64,000 nucleotides of DNA from Lachnospira rogosae (GCF_040096455.1 NZ_JBBMER010000002.1:360024-424023); one strand, 5' to 3'; shown: positions 42,515-52,663, counted from the first letter of the stretch. The notes: generated from the letters alone by a model not told the origin. Numbers and translations are program-made.

Positions 42515-45500
42515 TTAACCTCTGTTATCAATTGTAGCAATATCTACTATTGAAAGTTCCTGATTATTAAATGCATGCTCAAGACTTGAGATAAGTGCGT
42601 GAGCTGTATCAAGACTTGTAAGGCAGTGAACGCCTGTCTCGATAGCATATCTTCTTATAAGGAAACCATCCTTTGCTCTCTCAATACCATTTTCTGGTGT
42701 ATCAATAACAAGATCAATCTTATGCTCTAATATAAGGTCAAGGAGTGTTGGAGCTTCCTGTCCAATCTTATTAACCTGAATAGCGTGTACGCCATTTTCT
42801 TTAAGAACCTTAGCTGTACCTCTTGAAGCATATATCTTGTATCCAAGTGCTTCAAATCTCTGTGCTATATCAATACCGTCCTGCTTATCCTTATCTGCAA
42901 GAGTCATAATAATCTGCTTATGCTTTGGAAGTCTTATTCCAGCTCCCTCAAATGCCTTGTAAAGTGCTTCATCAAAGCTCTTAGATATACCAAGGCACTC
43001 ACCTGTAGACTTCATTTCTGGTCCAAGGCTTATATCAGCACCTCTGATCTTCTCGAACGAGAATACTGGCATCTTGATTGCATAGTAATCAGCAGCCTTC
43101 TGAAGACCTGGCTCATAACCTAAATCTCTTATCTTAGCTCCTGTAATAACCTTAGTTGCAAGCTTAACAATAGGAATACCAGTAACCTTGCTGATATATG
43201 GTACTGTACGGCTTGAACGTGGATTTACTTCAATTACATATACCTGATCGTTGTATACAATAAACTGGATATTAATCATACCCTTTACATGAAGTGCTCT
43301 CGCAAGTCTTCCTGTGTAATCAGCAATCATTTCAGTTATCTTTGGAGAGATTGACTTAGCTGGATATACTGAAATACTATCTCCTGAATGAATACCAGCT
43401 CTTTCAATGTGTTCCATAATACCAGGAATAAGAATATCTTCGCCATCGCATACGGCATCTACTTCGATTTCCTTACCCATAAGGTACTTATCTACAAGGA
43501 TTGGGTGATCCTGCTTAATTCTGTTGATAATTCCCATAAATTCCACTACATCTTCATCAGATACAGCAATCTGCATACCTTGTCCACCAAGTACATATGA
43601 AGGACGTACAAGAACAGGATAACCAAGTTCATTAGCAGCTTTAAGGGCTTCCTCAACAGTGAATACTGTCTGTCCTTTTGCTCTAGGAATCTGTGTCTTT
43701 TCAAGAATTTCATCAAATAACTCTCTATCCTCAGCAGCATCTACATCTTCTGCCTTAGTTCCAAGAATTGGCACACCCATCTTCATAAGAGCTTCTGTAA
43801 GCTTGATAGCTGTCTGTCCACCAAACTGAACTACAGCTCCATCCGGCTTCTCGAATTCTACAATACTTTCAACATCTTCTTCTGTAAGTGGCTCAAAGTA
43901 AAGTTTATCAGCAATATCAAAGTCTGTTGATACTGTTTCTGGGTTATTATTGATAATAATTGTCTCATAACCCTCTTTCTTAAATGCCCATGTACAATGT
44001 ACTGAACAGAAATCAAATTCAATACCCTGTCCAATTCTTATTGGACCTGAACCAAGTACAAGAACTTTCTTCTTATTCTTAGTCTCTGCAGCTTCATTCT
44101 CACTGCCATATACTGAATAGTAGTAAGGAGTTGTAGCTGCGAACTCAGCGGCACAAGTATCAACCATCTTAAATGCTGCGTGAATATCATACTTATCACG
44201 AAGTTCTTTTATTTCTCTTTCTGTATGTCCTGTAAGTTCTCCAATAACATTATCAGGGAACTCAATTCTCTTAGCCTCTCTTAATAATTCTTCTGTAAGA
44301 GGACCTTTCTTTAAAGAATTCTCCATCTCAACGATAATCTGAAGCTTATCTATAAACCATCTGTCAATCTTTGTTATGTCATGCATAACTGCTGGCTCTA
44401 TGCCTCTTCTTAAACCTTCTGCTATCTTCCAGATTCTTCTGTCATCAACTACAGCAAGATCTTCTAAGAGTTCCTCGTCTGTAAGTCCTGTAAAATCGTA
44501 TGACATAAGACTGTCAACATGCTGTTCAAGTGAACGTATAGCCTTCATAAGACCACCCTCGAAGTTATCAGATATACTCATAACCTCACCAGTAGCCTTC
44601 ATCTGTGTTGTAAGTGTTCTCTTTGCAGAGATAAACTTATCAAATGGAAGTCTAGGTATCTTAACTACACAGTAGTCAAGTGCTGGCTCAAAACTTGCAT
44701 ATGTCTTTCCTGTAACTGCGTTCTTAATCTCATCAAGTGTATAACCAAGTGCAATCTTAGCTGCAACCTTGGCGATAGGATAACCTGTAGCCTTAGAAGC
44801 AAGTGCTGAAGAACGGCTTACACGAGGATTAACCTCAATAACGCAGTATTCAAAGCTGTCTGGATGAAGTGCATACTGTACATTACATCCACCTGTGATA
44901 CCAAGCTCATCTATAATGTTAAGGGCAGATGTTCTAAGCATCTGATATTCCTTATCTGAAAGTGTCTGTGAAGGAGCAACTACGATACTATCACCCGTAT
45001 GTACACCAACAGGATCGATATTCTCCATATTACATATAGTTATGCATGTTCCGTTGCTGTCACGCATTACCTCATATTCGATTTCCTTCCAGCCAGATAT
45101 ACATCTTTCAACAAGAACTTCACCAACTCTTGAAAGTCTTAAACCATTCTCAAGAATCTCTCTTAATTCTTCTACGTTATGGGCGATACCACCGCCGCTT
45201 CCACCAAGTGTGTAAGCAGGACGAAGAACAACCGGATAACCAATCTTAGCTGCAAATGCTTCACCAGATGGAACATCATTAACAACTAATGAAGGTGCAC
45301 AAGGTTCACCTATCTTTTCCATAGTTTCCTTGAACATAAGTCTGTCTTCTGCCTTCTTAATTGTAAGTGCAGTTGTACCTATAAGCTGTACATTATTCTC
45401 TTCAAGGAAACCTGTCTCTGCTATCTCCATAGCAAGGTTAAGACCAGCCTGTCCACCAAGTGTAGGTAAGATGCTGTCTGGCTTTTCCTTTAATATAATC

Positions 45501-45727
45501 TGCTTTAATGCTTCTACAGTAAGAGGTTCAATATATACTTCATCAGCAATATCCTTATCTGTCATGATAGTCGCTGGGTTAGAGTTAACGAGGCATACTT
45601 CTATTCCCTCTTCCTTAAGAGAACGGCAAGCCTGTGTACCTGCATAGTCAAATTCTGCTGCCTGTCCGATTACGATTGGACCTGAACCGATTACTAAAAC
45701 CTTCTTTATATTAGGATTCTTTGGCAT
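42515..45727 (-). CDS. carB: Carbamoyl-phosphate synthase large subunit
   Basis: 1070 residues, the normal full length. Two ATP-grasp halves are plain: KVLVIGSGPIVIGQAAEFDY at the start and KVLVLGSGPIRIGQGIEFDF near residue 555, then an MGS-like allosteric C-terminal domain (from about 935). Makes carbamoyl phosphate from bicarbonate, ATP and ammonia delivered by CarA, for pyrimidine and arginine synthesis. It begins 4 bases after the carA stop behind AAGGAGG. Confidence 0.97.
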   Translation of the reverse strand: MPKNPNIKKVLVIGSGPIVIGQAAEFDYAGTQACRSLKEEGIEVCLVNSNPATIMTDKDIADEVYIEPLTVEALKQIILKEKPDSILPTLGGQAGLNLAMEIAETGFLEENNVQLIGTTALTIKKAEDRLMFKETMEKIGEPCAPSLVVNDVPSGEAFAAKIGYPVVLRPAYTLGGSGGGIAHNVEELREILENGLRLSRVGEVLVERCISGWKEIEYEVMRDSNGTCITICNMENIDPVGVHTGDSIVVAPSQTLSDKEYQMLRTSALNIIDELGITGGCNVQYALHPDSFEYCVIEVNPRVSRSSALASKATGYPIAKVAAKIALGYTLDEIKNAVTGKTYASFEPALDYCVVKIPRLPFDKFISAKRTLTTQMKATGEVMSISDNFEGGLMKAIRSLEQHVDSLMSYDFTGLTDEELLEDLAVVDDRRIWKIAEGLRRGIEPAVMHDITKIDRWFIDKLQIIVEMENSLKKGPLTEELLREAKRIEFPDNVIGELTGHTEREIKELRDKYDIHAAFKMVDTCAAEFAATTPYYYSVYGSENEAAETKNKKKVLVLGSGPIRIGQGIEFDFCSVHCTWAFKKEGYETIIINNNPETVSTDFDIADKLYFEPLTEEDVESIVEFEKPDGAVVQFGGQTAIKLTEALMKMGVPILGTKAEDVDAAEDRELFDEILEKTQIPRAKGQTVFTVEEALKAANELGYPVLVRPSYVLGGQGMQIAVSDEDVVEFMGIINRIKQDHPILVDKYLMGKEIEVDAVCDGEDILIPGIMEHIERAGIHSGDSISVYPAKSISPKITEMIADYTGRLARALHVKGMINIQFIVYNDQVYVIEVNPRSSRTVPYISKVTGIPIVKLATKVITGAKIRDLGYEPGLQKAADYYAIKMPVFSFEKIRGADISLGPEMKSTGECLGISKSFDEALYKAFEGAGIRLPKHKQIIMTLADKDKQDGIDIAQRFEALGYKIYASRGTAKVLKENGVHAIQVNKIGQEAPTLLDLILEHKIDLVIDTPENGIERAKDGFLIRRYAIETGVHCLTSLDTAHALISSLEHAFNNQELSIVDIATIDNRG

Positions 45728-45731
45728 TGTC

Positions 45732-46805
45732 TTAGTCCTCCTTCTTCATCATATCCATAAATCTGTCAAAAAGATACGCTGTATCCTGTGGTCCTGCACA
45801 AGCTTCCGGATGGAACTGTACAGTAAATATATTCTTACCCTTATAAGATAGACCTTCATTAGTCTTATCATTAACATTTTCAAATGCTGGTTCTGCAACC
45901 TCTGGATTAAGTGTTGCTTCATCTACAACATAACCATGATTCTGTGTTGATATATATACCTTTCCAGTAGCAAGATCCTTAACAGGGTGGTTAGCACCTC
46001 TGTGTCCATACTTTAATCTGTGTGTATCAGCACCTGTCGCAAGAGACATAAGCTGATGTCCAAGACATATGGCAAATATAGGCACATTGCTTGCATAAAG
46101 CTTCTTTATCTCTTCGATTATCTCTACACATTCCTTAGGATCTCCAGGACCATTTGATAACATAATACCATCTGGATTGGAAGCTAAGATTTCCTCTGCC
46201 TTTGTATATGCTGGATATACTGTAACCTCGCAGCCTCTGTCATTAAGAGACTTAGCAATGTTCTTCTTTGCACCGAAATCCATAAGCGCAACTCTTGGTC
46301 CATCTCCGTTAAGTACATACTTTTCCTTGCATGTAACCTTTCTTACAACCCCTGCAACCTTGTATTCCTTAATCTTAGGAAGTACTTCATCAAGATTATA
46401 ATTTTCGTTAGTTGTAATCATTCCGTTCATAGTACCCTTTTCTCTTAATATCTTAGTAAGGGCTCTTGTATCTATTCCACAGATACCTGGTATATCATTA
46501 TCTAAAAGGAACTTCTGTATAGGAGCTTCATTTCTGAAGTTACTTGGCATCCTTGATAATTCTCTCACAATAAATCCATCTGGCCATGCTTTTTCAGACT
46601 CCATATCTTTATAGCAGACGCCATAGTTGCCAATCAGAGGATATGTCATTGTAACTGCCTGTCCTGCATATGAAGGATCAGTTAACACCTCCAGATATCC
46701 TGTCATCGAAGTATTAAAAACTATTTCGCTAATGACTTCGCGAGTGGAACCAATACTTGTTCCCTTAAATACTGTTCCATCTTCAAGTATTAAAAATGCT
46801 TTCAT
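45732..46805 (-). CDS. carA: Carbamoyl-phosphate synthase small (glutaminase) subunit
   Basis: 357 residues from the ATG at 46805 (AGGTGG five bases ahead). N-terminal CarA domain with FNTSMTGYLEVLTDPSYAGQ, C-terminal class I amidotransferase with nucleophile Cys in AICLGHQLM and the His in VQFHPEA. Releases ammonia from glutamine for CarB. Promoter about 35 bases upstream. No pyrimidine-type attenuator is evident between promoter and gene. Confidence 0.96.
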   Translation of the reverse strand: MKAFLILEDGTVFKGTSIGSTREVISEIVFNTSMTGYLEVLTDPSYAGQAVTMTYPLIGNYGVCYKDMESEKAWPDGFIVRELSRMPSNFRNEAPIQKFLLDNDIPGICGIDTRALTKILREKGTMNGMITTNENYNLDEVLPKIKEYKVAGVVRKVTCKEKYVLNGDGPRVALMDFGAKKNIAKSLNDRGCEVTVYPAYTKAEEILASNPDGIMLSNGPGDPKECVEIIEEIKKLYASNVPIFAICLGHQLMSLATGADTHRLKYGHRGANHPVKDLATGKVYISTQNHGYVVDEATLNPEVAEPAFENVNDKTNEGLSYKGKNIFTVQFHPEACAGPQDTAYLFDRFMDMMKKED

Positions 46806-46839
46806 GAATGCCACCTATTCCCTTTCGTATATTAAATTG

Positions 46840-46867
46840 ATTATAGTGCGCAAACCACAACTGTTAA
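46840..46867 (-). promoter_or_regulatory. carAB promoter
   Basis: On the minus strand TTAACA (46862-46867), 16-base spacer, TATAAT (46840-46845). Two TTGCGCA-type palindromes flank or overlap it (TTTGCGCAC within the spacer and TTGCGCAA at about 46894-46901), possible operator sites. Confidence 0.6.
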
Positions 46868-46902
46868 TAGTCTTTATATAGTTTCAATTGACTTTTGCGC
46901 AA

Positions 46903-46930
46903 AAAAAAAGACACAAAAATGTCTTTTTTT
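46903..46930 (-). terminator. Terminator of the BNR-repeat gene
   Basis: AAAAAAAGACA and TGTCTTTTTTT form a stem with loop CAAAAA; T-tracts on both sides. Confidence 0.7.
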
Positions 46931-46981
46931 CTTAAACTCCATAAATATTATCATATAATGAATAATAATTCAAGCAAAAAG

Positions 46982-48457
46982 TCAATTATGCTTATTATTA
47001 TTCTGCGTAATCTCAAGCTGGCTTACGAACACCCATGTATCACCTTTATCAGATGACTGATACTTAGCCGCCGTCTTGCCATCATTATAAGTTCCATTAG
47101 AACCCTGTGTAAGATATACAGTTATAATACCTTTACCATCAACTGTAGGAACTAACGCTTCCTTGTATACATCATTCCATCTTAACTCATCATCAGCTAC
47201 CGTGCTTGAAGCCGTTGATGACTTGGCTGTACTGTCAAGCTCCTGTTCTGGAAGTGTCACTTTAGAAAATGTCTTGCCGCCATCTTTAGTCATATAAAGA
47301 TTGCCGTCCATTCCTTCTGCATAATTGTAGCAGAAAAATCCAACATTTTCGTCCACATACATAACACCTTTTAATATATAATTAGCAGGACCGCTTCCAA
47401 CTGTTGTCCACGTCTCGCCACCATTAGCTGTCTGGTATATCCTGTAAGACTCCTTTTCATTATCAGTCCTGGCATAACCACATACAATAACACCCTTATT
47501 CTCATCAAAGAAATCAACATAGTAATCTTCTGCGTTATATATATTATCAAGTTCACAGCTGGTCCAGTTAACACCTTTATCATCAGAATATATAAGAGTT
47601 ACCGGTACTTTCTTAGAACTTCCCATCCTGCCGCCAAATAAAAATGCAGTCTTTGATGTAGTTATAAGATAACTTCCATCCTTCAACGTGCTTGTACTTC
47701 CGCTTTCATACATAAGATTTTCAACATCTACTGGAACAGTTGCATAATGCTCACCATCATCATAAGTTACACTCAATATATCATCTCTTATAACATATCT
47801 TGCAAGCAGGTCTGTAGAAGCATTGGTCTTGTTCTCGCTATCTGCTGCCAGGGCTGCCTTCTCATTGTACTGTGCTATTCCGTATTCTTCCGGACTTAAT
47901 GCTGATGTAACATACACCGTAGCAGTGTTGTCAGTATGTGCATCAATATAGTAAGATACAACCCACTCACATTTCAATCTGTCATCATCAGTAACTCCGT
48001 CCCACGAAAGAAAATAATCAGAAGCAGCATTTTTAAGAATTACCGAAAAACTTATTAACGCTGTATGTTCATCTTCATTCAATACATTAATATCATCTAT
48101 TGTCATCCTCTTAACTGACTTATTATACGGAAGATACTCATTCATATACTGATTAACATACTCATTAAGCCACGTCCTGGCCACTGTTTCTGTCTTAACC
48201 TGTGATACATCAGGCATCGTATTTATGACATTAGAATCATCATATGTAGCTGCCCTTGTCTGATACTGCTCATCAATAACATCCCCGTAAGCATCTATAT
48301 CCACCGTGAAAGTATACCTTGACTTAATATCAAGATTACTTTCCTTGCTTCTGTAATAATACGAACGTATGAATACAGCTATAACAAAAGCACAAAGAAT
48401 CCCTATACATACCCTTAATGTAATCAATCTTAACTTTTCTCTGTTCTTTTTCTTCAT
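46982..48457 (-). CDS. Membrane-anchored BNR-repeat protein
   Basis: 491 residues, GGAG before the ATG. A single N-terminal membrane helix (about residues 12-30) preceded by basic residues suggests type II anchoring with the bulk outside. Residues 40-210 form a polar domain; from about 240 four BNR/Asp-box repeats occur: YSDDKGVNW, QTANGGETW, MTKDGGKTF and QSSDKGDTW, typical of beta-propeller proteins. No sialidase active-site Arg set is evident, so binding or scaffold function is likely. It is downstream of an ABC-type pair in the same direction (21-base gap), forming a three-gene operon. Confidence 0.78.
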   Translation of the reverse strand: MKKKNREKLRLITLRVCIGILCAFVIAVFIRSYYYRSKESNLDIKSRYTFTVDIDAYGDVIDEQYQTRAATYDDSNVINTMPDVSQVKTETVARTWLNEYVNQYMNEYLPYNKSVKRMTIDDINVLNEDEHTALISFSVILKNAASDYFLSWDGVTDDDRLKCEWVVSYYIDAHTDNTATVYVTSALSPEEYGIAQYNEKAALAADSENKTNASTDLLARYVIRDDILSVTYDDGEHYATVPVDVENLMYESGSTSTLKDGSYLITTSKTAFLFGGRMGSSKKVPVTLIYSDDKGVNWTSCELDNIYNAEDYYVDFFDENKGVIVCGYARTDNEKESYRIYQTANGGETWTTVGSGPANYILKGVMYVDENVGFFCYNYAEGMDGNLYMTKDGGKTFSKVTLPEQELDSTAKSSTASSTVADDELRWNDVYKEALVPTVDGKGIITVYLTQGSNGTYNDGKTAAKYQSSDKGDTWVFVSQLEITQNNNKHN

Positions 48458-48478
48458 ATTCGTTCTCCATCATCCTAA

Positions 48479-49294
48479 TCAGCTCTCGTGTTTTAAATGC
48501 ATAGCCTCTCTGACAATCTTTCTGTAATACTTATACCACCATAAGAAATACATTGCACCAGCTCCTGCAAGGAAAAATACCAGCACCACAAAAGGATGTA
48601 CTGCATAGAGCCAGTTATGGGAAAGTCGTCTTACAAAAAATGGCACACCATACGCAAGTAAAACACATACCGCCATAACAGTTCCATTAAACACACTTCT
48701 ATTCTCATATACCCATATAAAATGATCAAAAGACATAATCGCAAACATCTCACCTATAGGTCTTACGCATATCGTAAGCATACAGAGCATAAGCGAATGA
48801 AACCACGAAACGCCGAATATATTAAGAATAATAAAATAAAATATGAATTCAGTAACCATCTTATAAAGAAGCTTTCCTAAAAAATTCATATATGGACTTA
48901 TTGACATAACTCTTATCATAAGGTAATCCCTGTCACCTATAGTAAATAATATGTTGTTAGAAAGACTTCCGCATATAACCGAAAGCATAACAAACATATA
49001 TATAATTGTAAGCTCCTGATTGGCCTTAATCAATGGACACTCAAGACCTATAAGCACATATGGTATATATATAAGAATAAATACATATGCAAACTTCTTT
49101 ATAAATTCCCATAAAACCATAAATAACTGTGCCATAATTCCAACAAATAATCTCGCCTTGGAATTCTCTGCAAATGTATTCTCTTTAACACATCTGCCTA
49201 TAAGTGGTGCATTACTTATATATCTTATACCTGCATTAGTACCCTCATAAAACCTTAAAATCTTCTCAGCAAACAGCTTCCTAAATAATCTCAT
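48479..49294 (-). CDS. Membrane protein, probable ABC-2-like permease
   Basis: 271 residues with about six hydrophobic segments (near 52-85, 95-115, 140-185, 205-225, 235-258). No catalytic motif. Its start overlaps the end of an ABC ATPase-like gene by 14 bases, which is the usual arrangement of a permease and its ATPase. It is short for a complete export permease, so it may be half of a dimeric channel or a reduced version. Confidence 0.65.
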   Translation of the reverse strand: MRLFRKLFAEKILRFYEGTNAGIRYISNAPLIGRCVKENTFAENSKARLFVGIMAQLFMVLWEFIKKFAYVFILIYIPYVLIGLECPLIKANQELTIIYMFVMLSVICGSLSNNILFTIGDRDYLMIRVMSISPYMNFLGKLLYKMVTEFIFYFIILNIFGVSWFHSLMLCMLTICVRPIGEMFAIMSFDHFIWVYENRSVFNGTVMAVCVLLAYGVPFFVRRLSHNWLYAVHPFVVLVFFLAGAGAMYFLWWYKYYRKIVREAMHLKHES

Positions 49295-49955
49295 TGTCTG
49301 TCTCCCCTAATATATCTAAAACTGCCTTCCTTATCTCTGGAATTTCCATAGTCTTTTTATCTATGTGATTAAATTCTCCGTTATTTAAGACTAGCGTATC
49401 CTCACTTATCCTCTTGGAAATCTCTAGAAGTCCTGTTGAGATAAGTATTATCCTGCCTTCTTTTATTGTATTAATAACTTCGATAAACTTATTAATGTAT
49501 TCTTCACTGCAATAATCAAGTGGCTCATCAAAAAGCACAACATAAGGTCTTATTACAAGAATACAGGCAAGCTGTAAAAGCTTCTTCTCCTCAAATGTAT
49601 AATCCGCTATAAGCTCATCTCTCTTGGCAACACTGAACCCAATTCTATCAAATATATCCTCTGGCTCAGGGTCGTCTCTCTCCATATCACAAAGCATACT
49701 TATAAACTCATAACCTGTTATGTATACAGGAAGAACACTCTGCTTTGCCGCATAAAAATATTTACACTTATCAATTGTAACTATGCTTCCGTCATCAACA
49801 GATATATCTCCACATATACACTCAAATAATGTTGTTCTTCCAGCTCCCGGTCCACCAAGTATAGGATATATCTGTCCCTCCTCAAATGTAAAGGATATAT
49901 CTGTAAGAACTTCATTCTTCTTATAGCTCTTTTTTATATGGCTTAATTTAAGCAT
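49281..49955 (-). CDS. ABC ATPase-like protein with altered Walker A
   Basis: 224 residues from the ATG at 49955 (GGAG 6 bases ahead). The ABC fold is clear (VLTDISFTFEEGQIYPILGG, Walker B VVLFDEPLDYC). However, the P-loop reads GGPGAGRTT, with Arg40 in place of the essential Lys, and the LSGGQ signature is replaced by YTFEEKKLLQL. The His switch is also not evident (STGLLE). ATP hydrolysis is therefore doubtful; it may bind nucleotide without turnover. Together with the permease-like and BNR genes it forms an operon. Confidence 0.75.
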   Translation of the reverse strand: MLKLSHIKKSYKKNEVLTDISFTFEEGQIYPILGGPGAGRTTLFECICGDISVDDGSIVTIDKCKYFYAAKQSVLPVYITGYEFISMLCDMERDDPEPEDIFDRIGFSVAKRDELIADYTFEEKKLLQLACILVIRPYVVLFDEPLDYCSEEYINKFIEVINTIKEGRIILISTGLLEISKRISEDTLVLNNGEFNHIDKKTMEIPEIRKAVLDILGETDNEII

Positions 49956-50219
49956 ATTTTTCTCCAATTCATATCATATAATTAAGTGACAGCCGTTAAT
50001 ATATCCGGACATCTACAACATAATTGTATACCAATCCATCACTTACTTTACAAACATTTTCTAACTATTATAATAATTTTTTATTAAATATTAAATCACA
50101 ACAAAATATTATATTAAAAATCTATAACTTTGTAAACACATAATCAAATTGCTATTGCTTTTGATTAGAAACAATGCTAACATTTTAATATTATTTATTA
50201 TAGCGGTTATCTGCTGGAA

Positions 50220-50912
50220 ATGAAGGTTATGATGAAAACATTTAAAAAAATATGGTGGCGTCTGCTTTTTGCACTTTACGCTTTTATATATCTTCCCTGG
50301 TTCTTTTATCTTGAGCATAAAATAACTATGGATTATCCCGGAATTCACATATTAAACGGAACAATCGACAGCTATATACCTTTCCTTGAGATATTTATAA
50401 TCCCTTATCTTTTATGGTTTGTCTATATAGCTGCTTCATGCATATATATGGTTCTGAAAGCAGACAATAAAGAATTTATAAGATTTGCTCTTTCACTTAT
50501 TATCGGTATGTCGGTATCTATGTTTATATGTATGATATACCCTAATGGTCTAACATTAAGACCTGATAACATCCCTGATAATATATTTGGAAAGCTTGTT
50601 GCTGTACTCTATGCTACCGATACGACAACCAACGTATTTCCAAGCATACATGTATATAATTCAATTGCCGTCCACACTGCCCTTTCAAAGTGTAAGGCAC
50701 TTAAAGAGCACAAATATATTGTCAATGCTTCACTTATATTATGTATACTTATATGCCTGTCAACAATATTCTTAAAACAACACTCTGTATATGATGTTAT
50801 CGGAGGTATCGTTCTTATGGCATTTATGTATTTTATGCTTTACATTCTGCCAGAAAGAAATACAGAAGCAAAGTGCGAAGCTGAAAGCCAGCAGCAGTCT
50901 ATAACAGATTAA
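50220..50912 (+). CDS. PAP2-superfamily membrane phosphatase/transferase
   Basis: 230 residues with about six membrane helices. PAP2 motifs: FPSIHVYNS (PSxH, motif 2) near residue 142 and KQHSVYDVIGGI (Hx3D, motif 3) near 182 supply the catalytic His pair; motif 1 (KX6RP) is only weakly seen as LRPDN. The family dephosphorylates lipid phosphates or moves phosphoalcohol head groups at the membrane surface. The start may be ATG 50220 or one of two ATGs just after it. Monocistronic; a hairpin terminator follows. The gap 49968-50219 has only divergent promoter-type AT-rich DNA. Confidence 0.82.
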   Translation: MKVMMKTFKKIWWRLLFALYAFIYLPWFFYLEHKITMDYPGIHILNGTIDSYIPFLEIFIIPYLLWFVYIAASCIYMVLKADNKEFIRFALSLIIGMSVSMFICMIYPNGLTLRPDNIPDNIFGKLVAVLYATDTTTNVFPSIHVYNSIAVHTALSKCKALKEHKYIVNASLILCILICLSTIFLKQHSVYDVIGGIVLMAFMYFMLYILPERNTEAKCEAESQQQSITD

Positions 50913-50930
50913 CAATAATATTATTATAAC

Positions 50931-50975
50931 CTGCCCGATAAAAGTCTTTACATAAGATTGACTTTTATCGGGCAG
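50931..50975 (+). terminator. Terminator of the PAP2 gene
   Basis: CTGCCCGATAAAAGTC pairs perfectly with GACTTTTATCGGGCAG over 16 bases; only a weak T-tract follows. Confidence 0.65.
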
Positions 50976-51000
50976 ATGTTATACTATCAATCATAAGATA

Positions 51001-51100
51001 TTAACTGGGGAGCAGAAGGCTTTTGCCTGGCTGAGAGGGAATCCGGTTCCGACCCATATACCTGATGTGGATAATGCCACCGTAGGAAGATTATTATTCT
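51001..51100 (+). ncRNA. TPP riboswitch (THI element)
   Basis: Conserved aptamer segments are all present in order: CTGGGGAGC, GGCTGAGAGGG, CCGACCC, ATACCTGATGTGGATAATGCC and CGTAGGAAG. It lies about 200 bases ahead of thiC. Binding of thiamine pyrophosphate should reduce thiC expression. TAGGAAGAT at its 3' end (51083-51091) is perfectly complementary to ATCTTCCTA at 51192-51200, a candidate switch pairing. Confidence 0.93.
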
Positions 51101-51298
51101 CTAGTCATTTTAATCAAATATATGATGTTAAATTAAATGCAGATATTATAATTTTATGTTACGTTCTATTTTTTAATCTGTATAAATATTCATCTTCCTA
51201 ATTCTTCCAGTCAGTTCCCTAATTAATACATTACACGAAAGCACCAATACTTATTATGAATTTTTATTTTGTATTATGTGTGGAAATGGAGGATACTT

Positions 51299-52606
51299 AT
51301 GGAATACACAACACAGATGGATGCCGCCAGAAAAGGCATTATCACTAAAGAAATGGAATGTGTTGCAGCTAAAGAACACATGGATATTAATGAACTTGTA
51401 AAACTCGTAGCCTGTGGACAGGTTATTATACCAGCTAACAAAAATCACAAATGCCTTGACCCTAACGGAATAGGCTCTATGCTTCGTACTAAAATTAACG
51501 TCAATCTTGGTACTTCAAGAGACTGTGTTGACCTTGATATGGAACTTGATAAGGTAAATAATGCAGTAAAAATGGGTGCTGAGGCCATAATGGATTTAAG
51601 TTCATTTGGGGACACACAGAAGTTCAGAAGAAAGCTTACTACTGAATGTCCAGCAATCATCGGTACTGTTCCAATATATGATGCCGTTGTATATTATCAC
51701 AAGGCTCTTAAGGAAATTACTGCTAAGGAATGGCTTGATATTGTAAGAATGCACGCTGAAGATGGTGTTGACTTTATGACTATCCATTGTGGAATTAACA
51801 AAGCTACAGCTAAGAAATTCAGAGCCGACAAACGTCTTATGAACATTGTATCAAGAGGCGGTTCAATCATCTATGCGTGGATGGAAATGACAGGCAATGA
51901 AAATCCATTTTTTGAATACTATGACGAAGTACTTGATATATGCCGCGAATATGACGTTACTATGAGTCTTGGTGATGCCTGCAGGCCTGGCTGTATTATG
52001 GATGCCTCTGATATATCACAGATTGAGGAGCTTGTTACTCTAGGTGAACTTACAAGACGTGCTTGGGAAAAGGACGTTCAGGTTATGATTGAAGGGCCTG
52101 GACATATGCCAATCAACCAGATTCAGGCTAATATGGAAATCCAAAAAACCATATGCAAGGGTGCTCCTTTCTATGTACTTGGACCTCTTGTTACAGATAT
52201 TGCACCTGGCTATGACCATATAACTTCTGCTATCGGTGGTGCTATCGCTGCTACATATGGTGCTTCTTTCCTCTGCTATGTAACTCCTGCTGAACATCTT
52301 CGTCTTCCTGACTTAAATGATGTTAAAGAAGGAATTATTGCAGCAAGAATTGCAGCTCACGCTGCTGATATTGCAAAAGGTGTTCCCGGTGCAATCGACT
52401 GGGATTTAAAGATGGATAAAGCAAGACGTGTACTTGACTGGGATGCACAATTTGATGCTGCCATAGACCCAGAAAAAGCAAGACGCTACAGACAGGAAGC
52501 CAAGCCAGAAAAAGAAGATACCTGCTCTATGTGCGGTAATTTCTGTGCCGTTAAGAATATGAATAAAATTATGGACGGTGAAATCGTTAGTATATTTGAT
52601 GAATAA
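51299..52606 (+). CDS. thiC: Phosphomethylpyrimidine synthase
   Basis: 435 residues from the ATG at 51299 (TGGAGG ahead). The ThiC barrel with MEGPGHMP and GDACRPGCIMDA, and the C-terminal CSMCGNFC cysteine motif (CxxCx4C form) for the radical-SAM 4Fe-4S cluster. Converts aminoimidazole ribotide to the thiamine pyrimidine HMP-P with S-adenosylmethionine. Length matches the short bacterial form without the long N-terminal extension. Controlled by the TPP riboswitch ahead. No other thiamine gene follows; a bidirectional terminator closes it. Confidence 0.97.
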   Translation: MEYTTQMDAARKGIITKEMECVAAKEHMDINELVKLVACGQVIIPANKNHKCLDPNGIGSMLRTKINVNLGTSRDCVDLDMELDKVNNAVKMGAEAIMDLSSFGDTQKFRRKLTTECPAIIGTVPIYDAVVYYHKALKEITAKEWLDIVRMHAEDGVDFMTIHCGINKATAKKFRADKRLMNIVSRGGSIIYAWMEMTGNENPFFEYYDEVLDICREYDVTMSLGDACRPGCIMDASDISQIEELVTLGELTRRAWEKDVQVMIEGPGHMPINQIQANMEIQKTICKGAPFYVLGPLVTDIAPGYDHITSAIGGAIAATYGASFLCYVTPAEHLRLPDLNDVKEGIIAARIAAHAADIAKGVPGAIDWDLKMDKARRVLDWDAQFDAAIDPEKARRYRQEAKPEKEDTCSMCGNFCAVKNMNKIMDGEIVSIFDE

Positions 52607-52612
52607 TACACC

Positions 52613-52647
52613 AAAAAGCCAGCCGGATATTATTCCGGCTGGCTTTT
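52613..52647. terminator. Bidirectional terminator between thiC and nrdD
   Basis: AAAAAGCCAGCCGGA pairs with TCCGGCTGGCTTTT; T-tracts on both strands. Confidence 0.85.
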
Positions 52648-52663
52648 AATATACTGTTAAATA

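Noticed and set aside
42515..46805. Many antisense frames inside carAB, nrdD, copA and the ABC gene
   Set aside because: Coding on the main strand is certain and the antisense frames show no start signals or domains.
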